64,000 bases of DNA, from the NCBI GenBank assembly GCA_013306675.1, contig JABLUY010000010.1, positions 124,001-188,000 of the forward strand, given 5' to 3'. The notes under the pieces are model-generated. The model made no database searches, had not been told where the DNA came from, and saw only the letters and a program-made list of their open reading frames with translations. Both the position numbers and the translations under genes were made by a program. Each line of letters begins with the position of its first letter. Within the stretch, counting starts at the first letter, position 1. This DNA is from Thraustochytrium sp. TN22 (lineage: Eukaryota; Sar; Bigyra; Thraustochytrida; Thraustochytriidae). Below are positions 41,602-51,904 of this stretch, piece by piece.

Positions 41602-43029
41602 ATGGCGCTGGCACGGCTGGCGCTGGCGCGCGGCGCGCGCACGCGCGGCGGCGGCGGCGGCGGCGCGGCGCTGCTGCGCTGCGGCGAAGGCGCGGGCGCG
41701 CGGCGCTGCGCGGCGAGCAGCGCGCAGAATGCCGCCGCTGCGACGGCCGCGGTCGGCCTCGGCAAGGAAGCGGAGCCCGTGGCGGCGGCGGCGGCGGCGG
41801 CCGGTGAGGGCGCGGCCGCCGCGGCCGCGCGCAGGCCCTCGCGCGCCGGCGAGCTGACCAAGGTGTACGCGCAGCTGAGCAAGGCGCGGCTGTCCATGCT
41901 GGTGGTCATGTCCGGCACGGCCGGGTTTCTGCTGGCCGGCGCGCCCATCGCGGTGGACACGCTGGCCGCGCTGACGGTGGGCACCGGCATGCACGCGGCC
42001 GCCGCCAACACGTTCAACCAGCTGTACGAGCGGCGCACGGACGCGCTCATGAAGCGCACGTGCGCGCGGCCGCTGCCGTCGGGCCGCATCACGCCGGGCC
42101 ACGCGCTCGCGTTCGGCCTGGCCAACACGGTGGGCGGCACGCTGGTGCTGGGCACCCTGTGCAACCCGCTCACGGCGGCGCTCGGCCTGAGCAACGTCGT
42201 GCTGTACGCTGGCGTGTACACGCCCATGAAGCGCATGTCCGAGTGGAACACCTGGGTCGGCGCCGTCGTGGGCGGCATCCCGCCGCTCATGGGCTACGCC
42301 GCCGCCACCGGCACCATCGCCAGCGTGGAGGCCGGGCTCATCAGCTCGCTGCTCGTGCTCTGGCAGTTCCCGCACTTTTTTGCGCTGGCCTGGATGGCGA
42401 AGCGCGACTACGCGGCCGGCGGCCACCAGATGGTGCCGTGCAACGACCCCACGTCGGCGCGCACCGCCAGCCTCATCACGCGCTACTCGGTGGCCATGAC
42501 TGCCATCCCGCTAGCCAGCTACTCGCTCGGCGTCACCTCGGCCATGTTCCCGCTGGAGAGCATCTTCTTTAACGGCGTGCTTCTGCATGGCGCCTACAAG
42601 TTCCACGAGAACCCCAACATGGGCAACGCGCGCCGCGTTTTCCGCACCTCGCTCTGGTATTTGCCGGTGGTCATGGCGCTCATGGTCTTCCACAAGAACG
42701 ACTGGGCCGACCCGGAGGGCCGCGCCTCCTTCGCGCTTGCGCCCTCGAGCGTGCTGGCGCAGCGCTCGTTCTCCAATGAGCCCTCGCCAGCGGCGCTCTC
42801 GGACGACGACCTCGAGGCCGCCTCGCGCACCGTCACTCTTGAGGGCGCGCTGCGCTGCGCCAAGGCGCAGATGCGCGAGCTCTGCCTGCACGAGATCATG
42901 GTGCCGCCGCTCACGCGCCGCGACGCTGCCGATCCCGCGAACGGCGCCGAGGTTGACGCTAGTCAAGCCAACGCCTCCGCCGCGCCCATGTGCCCTGTAT
43001 CCCAGGCCTCCAAGGCCCTGCACAAGTAG
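41602..43029 (+). CDS. COX10: Protoheme IX farnesyltransferase, mitochondrial
   Basis: 475 residues from the ATG at 41602 (GGCGGGATGG). The first about 80 residues are Arg/Ala-rich and lack acidic residues at the start, fitting a mitochondrial presequence. The UbiA-type prenyltransferase core follows. The first catalytic Asp-rich loop is NTFNQLYERRTDALMKRT.ARPLP, the family's N.xxxDxxMxRTxxRPL. The second conserved element is YTPMKRMSEWNTWVGAVVGGIPPLMGYAA, typical of COX10/CyoE, followed by WQFPHFFALAW. Multiple TM helices are visible. The enzyme farnesylates haem b to haem o for cytochrome c oxidase in the inner membrane. A C-terminal tail of about 110 residues after the last TM is an extension. 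No intron. Confidence 0.95.
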   Translation: MALARLALARGARTRGGGGGGAALLRCGEGAGARRCAASSAQNAAAATAAVGLGKEAEPVAAAAAAAGEGAAAAAARRPSRAGELTKVYAQLSKARLSMLVVMSGTAGFLLAGAPIAVDTLAALTVGTGMHAAAANTFNQLYERRTDALMKRTCARPLPSGRITPGHALAFGLANTVGGTLVLGTLCNPLTAALGLSNVVLYAGVYTPMKRMSEWNTWVGAVVGGIPPLMGYAAATGTIASVEAGLISSLLVLWQFPHFFALAWMAKRDYAAGGHQMVPCNDPTSARTASLITRYSVAMTAIPLASYSLGVTSAMFPLESIFFNGVLLHGAYKFHENPNMGNARRVFRTSLWYLPVVMALMVFHKNDWADPEGRASFALAPSSVLAQRSFSNEPSPAALSDDDLEAASRTVTLEGALRCAKAQMRELCLHEIMVPPLTRRDAADPANGAEVDASQANASAAPMCPVSQASKALHK

Positions 43030-44104
43030 GTCAGCGACAGCGACTGCAGTGCCCGAAACTAGCCTCCACGTGTGGGCGTGGGGCCGACGTGGACTGCCTC
43101 CAATGGCCAGCCTGCCCAGGGGCGTGCAGGCAGGCCTAGACCCCTTCATGCACGCATGCCAGAAGGCGCGCGAGCGAGCGATTGAGCCAGCCAGTCAGCG
43201 AGCGACCCAGTCGTGGCCTGCAGCCAAGTCGAAAGGACGCCGATCTCTCCAGAGCTAGCGGCGCAATCAACCACCTGACGAACAGACCTCAACGCATTAT
43301 AATTGCCGCGTGCAACCGTCCTGTGAATGACCTGTTTCTCCGCTTGTGATTATGTGTGATGTGGGGGGCACCTGCAGAGCAACTCTCACGATGCCACTTG
43401 GAGGTGGCGACAAAAGCAGAACCAGCAATGCAAAGAGCGAGCGAAGCCCGGCGCCCGTTTGCGCTCGCTGGTCACCCAGCGCGAGATCTGCCACTCGGCA
43501 CGAGATCTGCCCACGCAAGCACTTTTTTCCCCGAAGCGGCGCGAGAGCGCGTCCACCGCGTCGTCCCCGTCGATCAGCGGCGGCGGCGGCGGCGGCGCGC
43601 CCAACCCAAAGACCAGTCCCTCGCGGTTTGCAAGGAGTCCGAAGAACCCATTCGCCCTCCTCCTCCTCCTCCTCCTCCTCCTCCTCGCCGTCGTCGTCAT
43701 CGTGACGTCATCGTCGTCATGGACCCCTCGCCCGTCCCTTGTCAGCTTGCCCGCGCGCTCCTGGCGCAGGTTCCTGCCTTCGTGCCGCCTGGCTCCGCGT
43801 CCCAGGTCTCGCTCGCCGCGCTTCACGTGCACGCCGTGCCCCGCCACGACGCCCGGCAGCTCGAGCCTGGCGCCGGGCGGCGCTCGCGCGGAGCCCCGCG
43901 CGGCCGAGCTCTGCTCTGCTCTGCGCCGCCCTGCCGCACGCCGCGGCCCTCCACCCCGCGCCAGACGCCGGGCTCGTACCGCTCGGCGCCGAGCGCCGGC
44001 GCAGCGGCGACGGCGAGGCCGCGGCCGCGCCAGTGGAGCGCGGGCGCGCGGGCGAGGCGCGCGCGCGCGGCGGCAGAGCGGCAAGGCGCGGCGGCGGCGG
44101 CGCG
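43030..44104. other. Intergenic region between COX10 and the P-loop NTPase gene
   Basis: About 1.1 kb. A (CTC)n run lies at 43656-43686 followed by CGTCGT/CATCGT repeats. The NTPase frame is open back to an ATG at 43739, but its product there is R/A-rich low complexity. No independent gene is supported. Confidence 0.5.
43656..43686 (+). repeat. (CTC)n microsatellite
   Basis: Ten CTC units, possibly in the promoter or 5' leader of the NTPase gene. Confidence 0.9.
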
Positions 44105-47100
44105 ATGCTGGGCGCGGGCGCGGCGGGCGCGGCGGGCGCGGGCGCGGCGGCGCGGCTGGGCGCGGCGGCGGCGCGGAGCCCGTGGCGGAGGGCCCGCGGC
44201 GCGGCGCGAGCGTCGACGGCGGCGGCGGCGGCGACGGCGGCGGGCAGGGCGTCGCAGACGCGCAGCGAGGAGCTGGTGCGGCTGTGGAGAGCGCACCAGG
44301 AGGCGCTCAAGGACGCCAGGAAGGAACTGCGCGCGGCGCGGGACCAGGGCACGACGCTGGAGAACAAGGTGGCGCGGCTGGAGGAAGAGACCATGTTCGT
44401 GGATGCGCGGCTCTCCGTGGCGGAGGAGCACATCAGGGACGAGATGTCGGTGCATTGGCCGTTCTGGAATTTGATTTACCACGCGGCGACGAAGCTGGTG
44501 CCCCTGGTGCGAAAGGACCTGGACCGATCGCTTCTTGAGCTCGAGGCGACCAAGCGGCGCATCGCGGAGCTGGAGGCGGCGGCGGATGCGCAGGCAGGCG
44601 TGCTGCAGCTGTTCGGGCCGGCCGTGCGCGGGCGCGCGGAGCGGCCGCCGGCGCTGCCGTTTTCCTTCTTCTCGCTGGGCAAGGTGGATCCGACCAAGCC
44701 GGTGCAACTGCAGAGTCTGCGGTTCGAGCGGCCGTACGAACCCTACGAGCTGACGTCGGTGAGCTGGTTAGGCCCGCTGCTGGAGCGCTCGGACGCTCTC
44801 GCGAACGTGCTGGCGCTGTGGCAGTCGCCCCTGCCGTGGGACGGCGCGCAGCAGGGCTTTGCGAGCCTGGCGGTGCCGCTCATTAACGTGAGCGGCGGGC
44901 CCGGCGTGGGCACGTCGCGCTTCCTGCAGGCGCTGAGCGCGTCGGCGCAGCCCGTGGACAAGGACCGCGAGATGGTGCCCTTGCACGCGCGGGCGCCGCT
45001 GACGGATGGCCAGGTCAAGTGGCAGGCGCTGCAGGACCTTGGGCCCGGCACGCACCGGCTGCACGGGGCGCTGGGGGTCAACGTCTGCTTCCACGGCGCC
45101 ATGGCCCGCAGCGTGGACCCGTGGGCGGCGCCCGAGGACGCCCTGGTGGCGCGCCTCTTGTATAGTTACTTTGGCCAGGCGTCGTCCTTTGCCGGGTTCC
45201 TCGGCCAGCTGCACGTGGACCGGCTGCCGTCGCTGAGCAGGGCCGTGGACATGATCTTGGACGACGCGGCGGCCCTGGAGAGCCGGCAGGGCGGCAGCGG
45301 TCGCCGGCCGCACGTGGTGCTGTGTGTGGACGACCTCATGCAGGGCGCCCGGGGGGACTTGCCGGACCTGATCCTCATGGTGCTGGCGCTGGCGGATGCC
45401 TGCGAGCGGTGCCCTACGCTACTGCCCGTGGTGTCGTGCCGGTCGCAAGCGATGCTGGAGGAAGCGGCGGCGCGCGCCGGGTGGACGGCCGTGGAGGTGG
45501 CGCTAGCGCCTCTGACAACGGAGAGCGTGTCGGCGCTGGTGGACCGGTACCACGAGGGCAAGGCGTGGCAAAAGCCGCGCTGGATGCACGACCCGGTCGC
45601 CATGCAGCTGGTGGGCGCGTGCGCCGGCCTGCCCAGGCTGCTGGAGCTCGTGCTGCCGAACCTGACGCCTGGGTGGCGTGAGGCGAACGCGCAGGTGCAG
45701 GCGCTCCTGGTGACCAAGCCGATGCAGGCGCTGGTGGAGGAGGACCCGATGTTTGAAGTTCTGCGGCCGGAGGCCTACGAGGCGCTGGCGCTGGCGTTGG
45801 CCGCGTCGGCGCCAGTCGACACGCGCTCCGTGGCGTCGCGGCTGCTGGCCGAGGGCCGCATGAACGGGACGCCGGACGCGCCGTTTCTGCCCGGGCTCGT
45901 GCCGCTCATTTGGATGCAGCAGCTGGGCCTGGAGGAGCCGCCGCCCGGCGCGCGCCAGCTGCTCGGGCTCTTCGAGCAGGTCTTGGAGCCGGCAAACCCG
46001 TCGCGCGCCATGGAGGCGGACGGCCTGCCGCTCGCGAGCGACCCTCGCGCTCTCTCAACCACGCGGCTCGCGGCGGCGCTGATCATGTACTTGCACGCGG
46101 TGGGGCGGCTGACGGGGCCGCTGGAGACGCCAGTGACGCTTCGGTCGCTGCTACTCAGCAACCGAGGCAGCGAGAGTGGCGCGGCGACGAGTGCTTTGGC
46201 GGCGCCGCAGTGCCTGCCGGGCGAGACGCAGGCGATCGACCTGCCGCTGCAGCTTGGCGCGCAGGGTTTTGCTGTGCAGACGGACTTCGTGCCGCCGCCT
46301 GAGCGCTCGGCCTGGGAGCCGGCGCCGATGCAGGTGTACCTGCTGAGCGCGGCCGAGGCGGCGCGGCACCGGCTGGACCTGTGCATCTCGCTCCCCTTGG
46401 AGGGCAGCGAGCAGCGCTGCGTGCTGCTGGGCGTGCGACTCTCCAATAGGGAGGTGCGCGGCGACCTCGCCATGAGCAACACGTACCGCATGGTGGCGGC
46501 GCGGTCGGTCTTCTCGCGTCTCTTTCGCGACGACCGCATGATCTTTTGCTTCTTGCGCGACGGCGACCAGCCCGCGGGTGCGAGCGGCGCAGACCTCACA
46601 GCGCTCTACTCCGAGACGGTTGCGGCTGCCGACAAGACGGACGACCGCCTTCAGCGCATCGCCAAGAATCTGAACGCCGAGCACGTTTGGCACACGCCGT
46701 CGCTGTTGCAGGCCGTGGCGCGCAACACCATCTGTGTGAGCGGCGAAGACACCCTGGCGCTCTTCTCGGACGCCGTTCTGTCGCAGCTGCGCAGTGCCTC
46801 GAGCCCGGCGGCGCTGTACGAGCTCATCGCCACGCGCTTTAGCTTGCTCGACACGCCGTCCACGGAGACAGCCTACTCGCCTGGCGAGCGTCAGCCGGCG
46901 CGCCCGGTTAGCGGCGGCCGGGCCAAGCGTCTGCAGCGCGAGGCCCGCCTGGCCAGCGCGCTGGCCGAGGTCCGCGCGGCCGAGGAGCGCAAGGCGCCGC
47001 GTCGCATCCGCAAAGTCTTGATTCCCTCGCGCCGTCTGGCGCAGCCGCCGGTGGGTCACTCTCCTCCTACTTCTCCTTCCTCGTCGTCGTCGCCGGCCGT

Positions 47101-47125
47101 CAAGGGCACGAAGGCGCGGCGCTGA
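44105..47125 (+). CDS. Coiled-coil protein with divergent STAND-like P-loop NTPase domain
   Basis: 1,006 residues from the ATG at 44105; an in-frame ATG at 43739 is possible. The N terminus is Ala/Arg-rich and could be a mitochondrial presequence (inference). A coiled coil covers about 55-175. From about 260 comes an ATPase-like fold with the P-loop LINVSGGPGVGTSRFLQAL, where Thr stands in place of the Walker A lysine. A Walker B-like strand VVLCVDDLM lies about 150 residues later. The overall plan is reminiscent of STAND/Crinkler-type NTPases of protists, though I cannot place it in a named family. The C terminus is basic with Ser-rich ends. The final about 160 bp is duplicated just downstream (47266-47430). 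It faces the ROCO array tail-to-tail. Confidence 0.72.
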   Translation: MLGAGAAGAAGAGAAARLGAAAARSPWRRARGAARASTAAAAATAAGRASQTRSEELVRLWRAHQEALKDARKELRAARDQGTTLENKVARLEEETMFVDARLSVAEEHIRDEMSVHWPFWNLIYHAATKLVPLVRKDLDRSLLELEATKRRIAELEAAADAQAGVLQLFGPAVRGRAERPPALPFSFFSLGKVDPTKPVQLQSLRFERPYEPYELTSVSWLGPLLERSDALANVLALWQSPLPWDGAQQGFASLAVPLINVSGGPGVGTSRFLQALSASAQPVDKDREMVPLHARAPLTDGQVKWQALQDLGPGTHRLHGALGVNVCFHGAMARSVDPWAAPEDALVARLLYSYFGQASSFAGFLGQLHVDRLPSLSRAVDMILDDAAALESRQGGSGRRPHVVLCVDDLMQGARGDLPDLILMVLALADACERCPTLLPVVSCRSQAMLEEAAARAGWTAVEVALAPLTTESVSALVDRYHEGKAWQKPRWMHDPVAMQLVGACAGLPRLLELVLPNLTPGWREANAQVQALLVTKPMQALVEEDPMFEVLRPEAYEALALALAASAPVDTRSVASRLLAEGRMNGTPDAPFLPGLVPLIWMQQLGLEEPPPGARQLLGLFEQVLEPANPSRAMEADGLPLASDPRALSTTRLAAALIMYLHAVGRLTGPLETPVTLRSLLLSNRGSESGAATSALAAPQCLPGETQAIDLPLQLGAQGFAVQTDFVPPPERSAWEPAPMQVYLLSAAEAARHRLDLCISLPLEGSEQRCVLLGVRLSNREVRGDLAMSNTYRMVAARSVFSRLFRDDRMIFCFLRDGDQPAGASGADLTALYSETVAAADKTDDRLQRIAKNLNAEHVWHTPSLLQAVARNTICVSGEDTLALFSDAVLSQLRSASSPAALYELIATRFSLLDTPSTETAYSPGERQPARPVSGGRAKRLQREARLASALAEVRAAEERKAPRRIRKVLIPSRRLAQPPVGHSPPTSPSSSSSPAVKGTKARR

Positions 47126-47134
47126 GGAGCTTTT

Positions 47135-47225
47135 AAAGATGAATTTGTATGTGTGCAATTTGTTGATGGACAAGAAAGATTGAATTGAAATGCTCTGCAG
47201 TTGAGGCGAAACGCTTTCCTCCGAG
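47135..47225 (+). repeat. Left copy of an imperfect direct repeat flanking the ROCO array
   Basis: Shares GTATGTGTGCAAT, GTTGATGGACA and a CTCTGC.GTT..GGCG core in the same order and orientation with 58729-58810, with moderate divergence. Confidence 0.7.
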
Positions 47226-47265
47226 AATCAGGGCCAGCACCTTAGCAGCGAATGAGACCATGGCG

Positions 47266-47430
47266 GAGGCTCGCGCGGCCGAGGAGATCAAGTCGCCGCG
47301 TTGCGTCCGCGAGGTCTTTGATTCCCTCTCGACGGCTCGCGCAGCTTCTTCTTCTTCTCCGTCGTCATCTTTGTCGACATCGTCGCGATCCTGTTCCACG
47401 ACGGCTGCCAAGGGCGCCCCAAGCCGCGAC
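47266..47430 (+). pseudogene. Duplicated 3' fragment of the NTPase gene
   Basis: Aligns by eye with about 46968-47125. Shared landmarks are CGCGCGGCCGAGGAG, AAGNCGCCGCGTNGC and GATTCCCTC, followed by a Ser-coding TCT/TCG run and an AAGGGC near the end. It has no start or domain of its own and is an unspliced genomic duplicate of the gene end. Confidence 0.7.
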
Positions 47431-47530
47431 GCGGCAGTGAGAATTCGAGCAACCTGTTGAACAAAGAAAATCAACCAAAACAAATGATGAGCTCTCGCGC
47501 AAAGCGCGAGGTGGGGCAGCGACGCAAAAT

Positions 47531-50500
47531 TTACTGGGTAGAACGGCGAATGAGCTCGGCCAGAAAGGCCTCCTCCTCGTAGTAGCGACGGCGAACGGGC
47601 AGCGACTCCTCCTCCTGGAAGAGCCCGGCGCAAAAGTCGGGCGCAGTCTTGATGTAGTCGCCAAAGTCCGCGTAGCCCGGACGCTTCGGGTTGGACTCAT
47701 GCACGCAGACGATCCGCTTGCCCAGGGTCCTGGCGTGCCGTAGCTCCGCGACCACGGCCTCGCTCTGGAAGATGTCGCGCGTCAAGACGAGCACGTAGGT
47801 GAGCGAGTCGCGCACGCCGTCCAACATAGCCTCCCGATTCAGGTTGCCCTGATACTCCTGAGAGAGCCAAACATCGAACTTGCGATCCCGAAACCGGGCC
47901 GCGAGCTTGTCAGCCAGGTCGCCGCCGTAGTCCTCCTTGTGGCTGAGAAAGACGTGGCTCGTGAGACCAGGAGGGAGCTCGGGCACCGTGTACAGCGGCA
48001 CGTCCGTACCACGCTCGTCCGAGTTGAGTGGGCCGATGCCGTCGTCAAAGAAGGGTGCAAAGAAGGCCGTTGCTGCAACCTCCACGTTGCCGTCCGGGTC
48101 CGTGCCCCAGACGTCCTCGTCGCGCACGTGGCGCGCCTCGGCCACGTCCTCGTACAGCACGCGCACCACCGGCGAGCCGGGGCTGCGCAGCAGGAGCTGC
48201 GGGCTGAGCCCGTGGAAGAGCGCCTCCTTCTGCCGCTCTAACATGGACACGAGCTGCTTGAAGATCTTGGCCGGGCGCTGCACGTTGTTGCGCACCGTGA
48301 TGCGAATCACGTCGCCGAGGACCTCAAGCAGGAAGCAGTCGCGCCCGAAAAAGACGCGCGCCGTCTTGCGGTCCACCACGGGCGGCAAGGGCCGGCGGGA
48401 ACGAGACGTGGAGAGGACGCCCTCGCTCAGGGCGTAGGTCGCGCACTGCGCCACGAGGCGGTGAAAGACGCCGTCCGGCAGGAAAAAGGACGAAAAGTCC
48501 AGGTCGCACGAGGCGCCGCGCTCGAAGCTGGAGGTCTTCACCTCCTGGACCGAGTCCGACAGCAGACCCGAGACCAGGTACGAGTCGGACCCATCGAAGC
48601 GCCACGCGCACAGCAGCAGGTTGGCCTCCATGAAGGCGATCAGGTAGTCCACCTGCTTGCCCCCCCAGAGCCAGTCCAGCAGCGCCCGAGACGCCACGCC
48701 GTCCTTCTCGCGCATGCGCACCAGCGCCGAAAGCAGCCCGGCCGCCTGCAGCGCCTCGTTGCTGTACAAGCCATGCATGTGCATGTCGTCCGCAATGACG
48801 CGCGCCAGCTTGTCCAGCAGCCACTGCGGCTCCAGGACGACCACGCGCGCCAGCGTCTCCGACCCGCGCAGGTGCACCACCACGCCGAGACCGTGAAAGT
48901 ACCGCAGCATCGCGTCCACGTCCGCGCCAGAGCGGCCGTACCGGGCCGCCAGCTCCAGGACGGCCTCGTACAGGACAAAGGGCTCCTTCGTCAGCAGGAG
49001 GTCCTCGTGCACCTTGAGCCACGCCAGCGGCACCTCCTGCTTCATGTAGTCCTGCTGCACCGCCGTTGACACGACGGCCTTGCGCAGCTCCGACGCGCGC
49101 TCCGGGTCGTGGCTGCTGTTGTCCACCGCGAAGAACTGATACCCGCCCTTGGGCTTCACCAGCGTCGACATGGCGTCCAGCTCCAGCTGCGACAGCAACA
49201 CGCGGTCCACCTTGCGCAGCTCCGCCTCGTGGCTCACCTGGTCCAGGTAGGTGCCCACCAGGAGCACCGGAGCGCCCGGCGCGTGCAGCCGGATGCTGTT
49301 GAGCCAGAAGACCAGGTACTCCACCGCCGCCTCGCGCGACTCGCGCCCGAGGACCTCGCGCATGTCAAAGACCACCAGGTACAGGCCCTTGTCCGTGAGG
49401 AAGATGTGGTGCAGCGCGTAAAACACCTGCTGGCCGCCGTAGTCCCAGATCGTGAAACTCACGTCCGACCCCACCTCGGCCTCCCCGCGCAGCACCGCCT
49501 GGTCCGCCTCCGTCAGCTCGAACTGCTGCGCCATCTCCTCCTCCGTCAGCACCGGGGGGGGCGCCGGCGCGCCCGACGACGACGACGACGACGACGTGCC
49601 CGAGACGCGACGCAGCGAGGCGCGCACGCTCTGGCCCACGGCCTGGACCGCCTGGCGCAGCGCGGCCGACGCGCGACGGGTGCGTCCGGCCGGCGACGGC
49701 TCCATCACCGCCGCCAGCAGCAGCAGCAGCGCCTCCTTGCGCACCTGCATGAAGAGCTCGCCGATATCCGACTCAATCTCCACCAGGTCCTCGCCCTGCA
49801 CGCGCGTGCGCAGCACGTCCGCCACCTGCGTCGACACGTGCTCCGCCACCGGCGCCTGCTTGCACATGGACCGCTTCGTCGACGACTTGCCCGCCTCGCC
49901 CTGGCCCACGATCATCAGCTTGCACCGCCCCCACGGCCGCTTGCCCCCTCCCCGCACCACCGTCTGCACCGCCGCGTCAAACCGCTCGCTCTCCGCAGCG
50001 CCGCCACCCGCGGGCGCCTCCGCAGGCACCGGGTTCTCCTTGTTGCGCTCGAGCGCCGCGTCGACCCTAGCCGCGATCGATGAGTCCGTGATTTTGTTGC
50101 TGCCGACGCTGAGATTGAGGGCCGCGAAAGCGGTTAGCTTTCTTGGAGTTCGCGTCAAAAACGCGTCATTCGCAGCGACGCCGAGGCTTGCGCAGATGTG
50201 AAAAAAAAAAGAACCTACTACAGCTCCGTGAGCCAGCGGTTCTCCTCCATGGCCCCGGCCAGCGCCTCCGCGCCAGCATTGCCGATCTTGTTATATGCCA
50301 GGCTGTCATCGCCCCCTCGTCAGCCATGTCCGTCGCGCTCGAGCCCCGCGGCGCCGTGCGAATGGACTTCTTCTCGATCCGCTGCCGCACGAGCTTTGCC
50401 GCCCGCCCCGCCGCTCGCCCCGCCGCTCGCTCGTTCGCTCGTCATTTGCCCGCCCGCCCGCCCGCCCGCCCGCCTGCGCTCTCGCACTCTCGCGTGCTTG

Positions 50501-50614
50501 CGCGCGGCGCAGCCCGCCCAACTCACTCACTTCAGGTACTTCAACGACCGGTTGCGCCGCAGCGCGCGCGCAAGCGCCTGCGCGCCCTTGTCGCCGATGT
50601 TGTTGGAGTAGAGC
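47531..50614 (-). CDS. ROCO1: LRR-Roc-COR-TIR protein, 5' end incomplete
   Basis: The main exon 47531-50108 is preceded by two LRR exons of exactly 84 bp (50219-50302 and 50531-50614). Splicing all in phase 2 gives continuous repeats of the type LxxLNLAYNKIGNAGAEALA. Downstream lie a Roc GTPase and then a COR domain. Roc has the P-loop GQGEAGKSS, DYGGQQ switch II and G4 as TYLD; a long insert with a Ser run separates G1 and G3. A C-terminal TIR domain begins SHVFLSHKEDYGGDLADKL and keeps a Glu in WLSQEYQGN at the position of the SARM1-type catalytic Glu. Roco GTPases dimerise through COR, and TIR domains can hydrolyse NAD+ or scaffold. No 5' exon with a start could be fixed upstream of 50614. 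Copies of four ROCO2 exons appear missing there, so the gene may be truncated. Confidence 0.8.
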
Positions 50615-51904
50615 CTGCGATTCCAAAACGCGAGCGCGCGCACTCTCTCCCTTCGTCAGTCGTTGCGCGTGCCGCCCCAGGCTGCCCGCTCCGCTCCCTC
50701 CGTCCCTCCTCGTCTCCCTTTCCCGCCGGCCCGCCGCCGCGCGCCCGCCCGAGCGCCCGCGCGCCCGCCCGCGCGCCGCGCTCTCCCCGCCCCGCGCCGC
50801 CTCGCCTCGCGCCGCGCCGCGCCGCCGCGCGAGCCGGGGCCCTCGCCTCTCTCCCTCTCCTCTCTCTCGTCCCCTGCGGCGGCGGCGGCCTCGGCGCCGC
50901 TCGCCGCGCGCCAGGGCCGCGTACCGGGTCTGCTGGTGGCCGTGGATGCCGCCGCCGCGCCGGCCTGCCTTCCTGTCGGCGCGTGCCGGCGCGCGGCGCG
51001 CCGGGGGGGAGGGGGGCTGCTGCGGCGGCCTTGGCCCGAGCGCGCCGCGCCCGCGCCCTCCCCCGCCCCCGCGCGCGCGGCGCGGCGCGGCGCTGCGCGG
51101 CGCGCAAGGGCGGCCGGGTGCAGGTGCCAGGCGCGGCGCGTGCACGTGCCCACGGCGCCTCAACTAGGCGCCAAGCAGGGGGCGGCGCGGGCGGCGGCGT
51201 GGCGGCCGCGCGCGGGCGCGCGGGGCGGGGGGGGGGCGCCCGGCCGAGGCGGGGGAGCGGGTGGGCTGGGCCGGCTGCGCGCCGAGACGGCCGTTGGAGG
51301 CACGTGGGCCCGCACTGCGCGATGAGGGCGGAAAACTTGCCGCGGATGTCGGGAACGCGGGGAACAAAGCAGGGCTCCAAAACTTGCGTCGTTGCGTCGG
51401 GCCTTCGTCTGGTGCGGGTCGTGGAGGCTTGTGGGGAGGAGTTCTCAATAGATCGGTTCAGGGATGCCTGCGCGAAAGATCTTGAAGTAGAGGGTGCCTG
51501 CGCCGGCCTTGGAATGAACTCCCTCTCGTTCAGCGGGACTCCAAAGACCAGCTTCTCGCCTAGCCTCTTACGCAGCGGGTTCGTCTTTCGTTCCGACATC
51601 TCAGGCCGCAGCTTGCCTTGAACTCCTGCGTCTCATTCGCCCAGGCGCGCAGGTACTTGTACACAAGGCGCTTGCCACCGGCGCGAGTCGCTCACGCCGA
51701 GCCCGGACTTTGCATGCACGATACGGACAAGTAGATTTGGTCCCTGCAAATTGCCGCAACCAAATCTTGCTTGCTCGCGCATACGCCAGTCTTCACCACA
51801 GAACTTGAATGCGCGAATGGTTGGCCGGAACCTTTACTGCGAGGACAGAGGCCGCGCCTGTGCGCAATGCAACGAGCTTGAAAACAACAACATTTCTTAC
51901 TTAC
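50615..51904. other. 5' region of ROCO1 and 3' flank of ROCO2
   Basis: 50640-50930 resembles the ROCO2 intron at 54950-55100. It then switches to sequence like 56440-56700, upstream of ROCO2 exon 1, as if the material between had been deleted. 51330-51900 resembles 56860-57470. No LRR exon was found in this stretch on the minus strand. Confidence 0.6.

Larger units (their letters stand above)
47126..47530. other. 3' intergenic region with duplicated gene end and left array repeat
   Basis: Between the NTPase stop and the ROCO1 stop. 47135-47225 resembles 58729-58810 at the far end of the ROCO array. 47266-47430 resembles the last codons of the NTPase gene. Confidence 0.7.

Noticed and set aside
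49109-50083. Plus-strand frames over the ROCO1 and ROCO2 genes
   Set aside because: They mirror the GTPase coding strand, with His/Arg/Gln-rich products and no domains.
50541-51599. 352-residue minus-strand frame as the N terminus of ROCO1
   Set aside because: It reads the LRR exon at 50531-50614 in the wrong frame and is otherwise R/A/P-rich. It does not join ROCO1 in phase.
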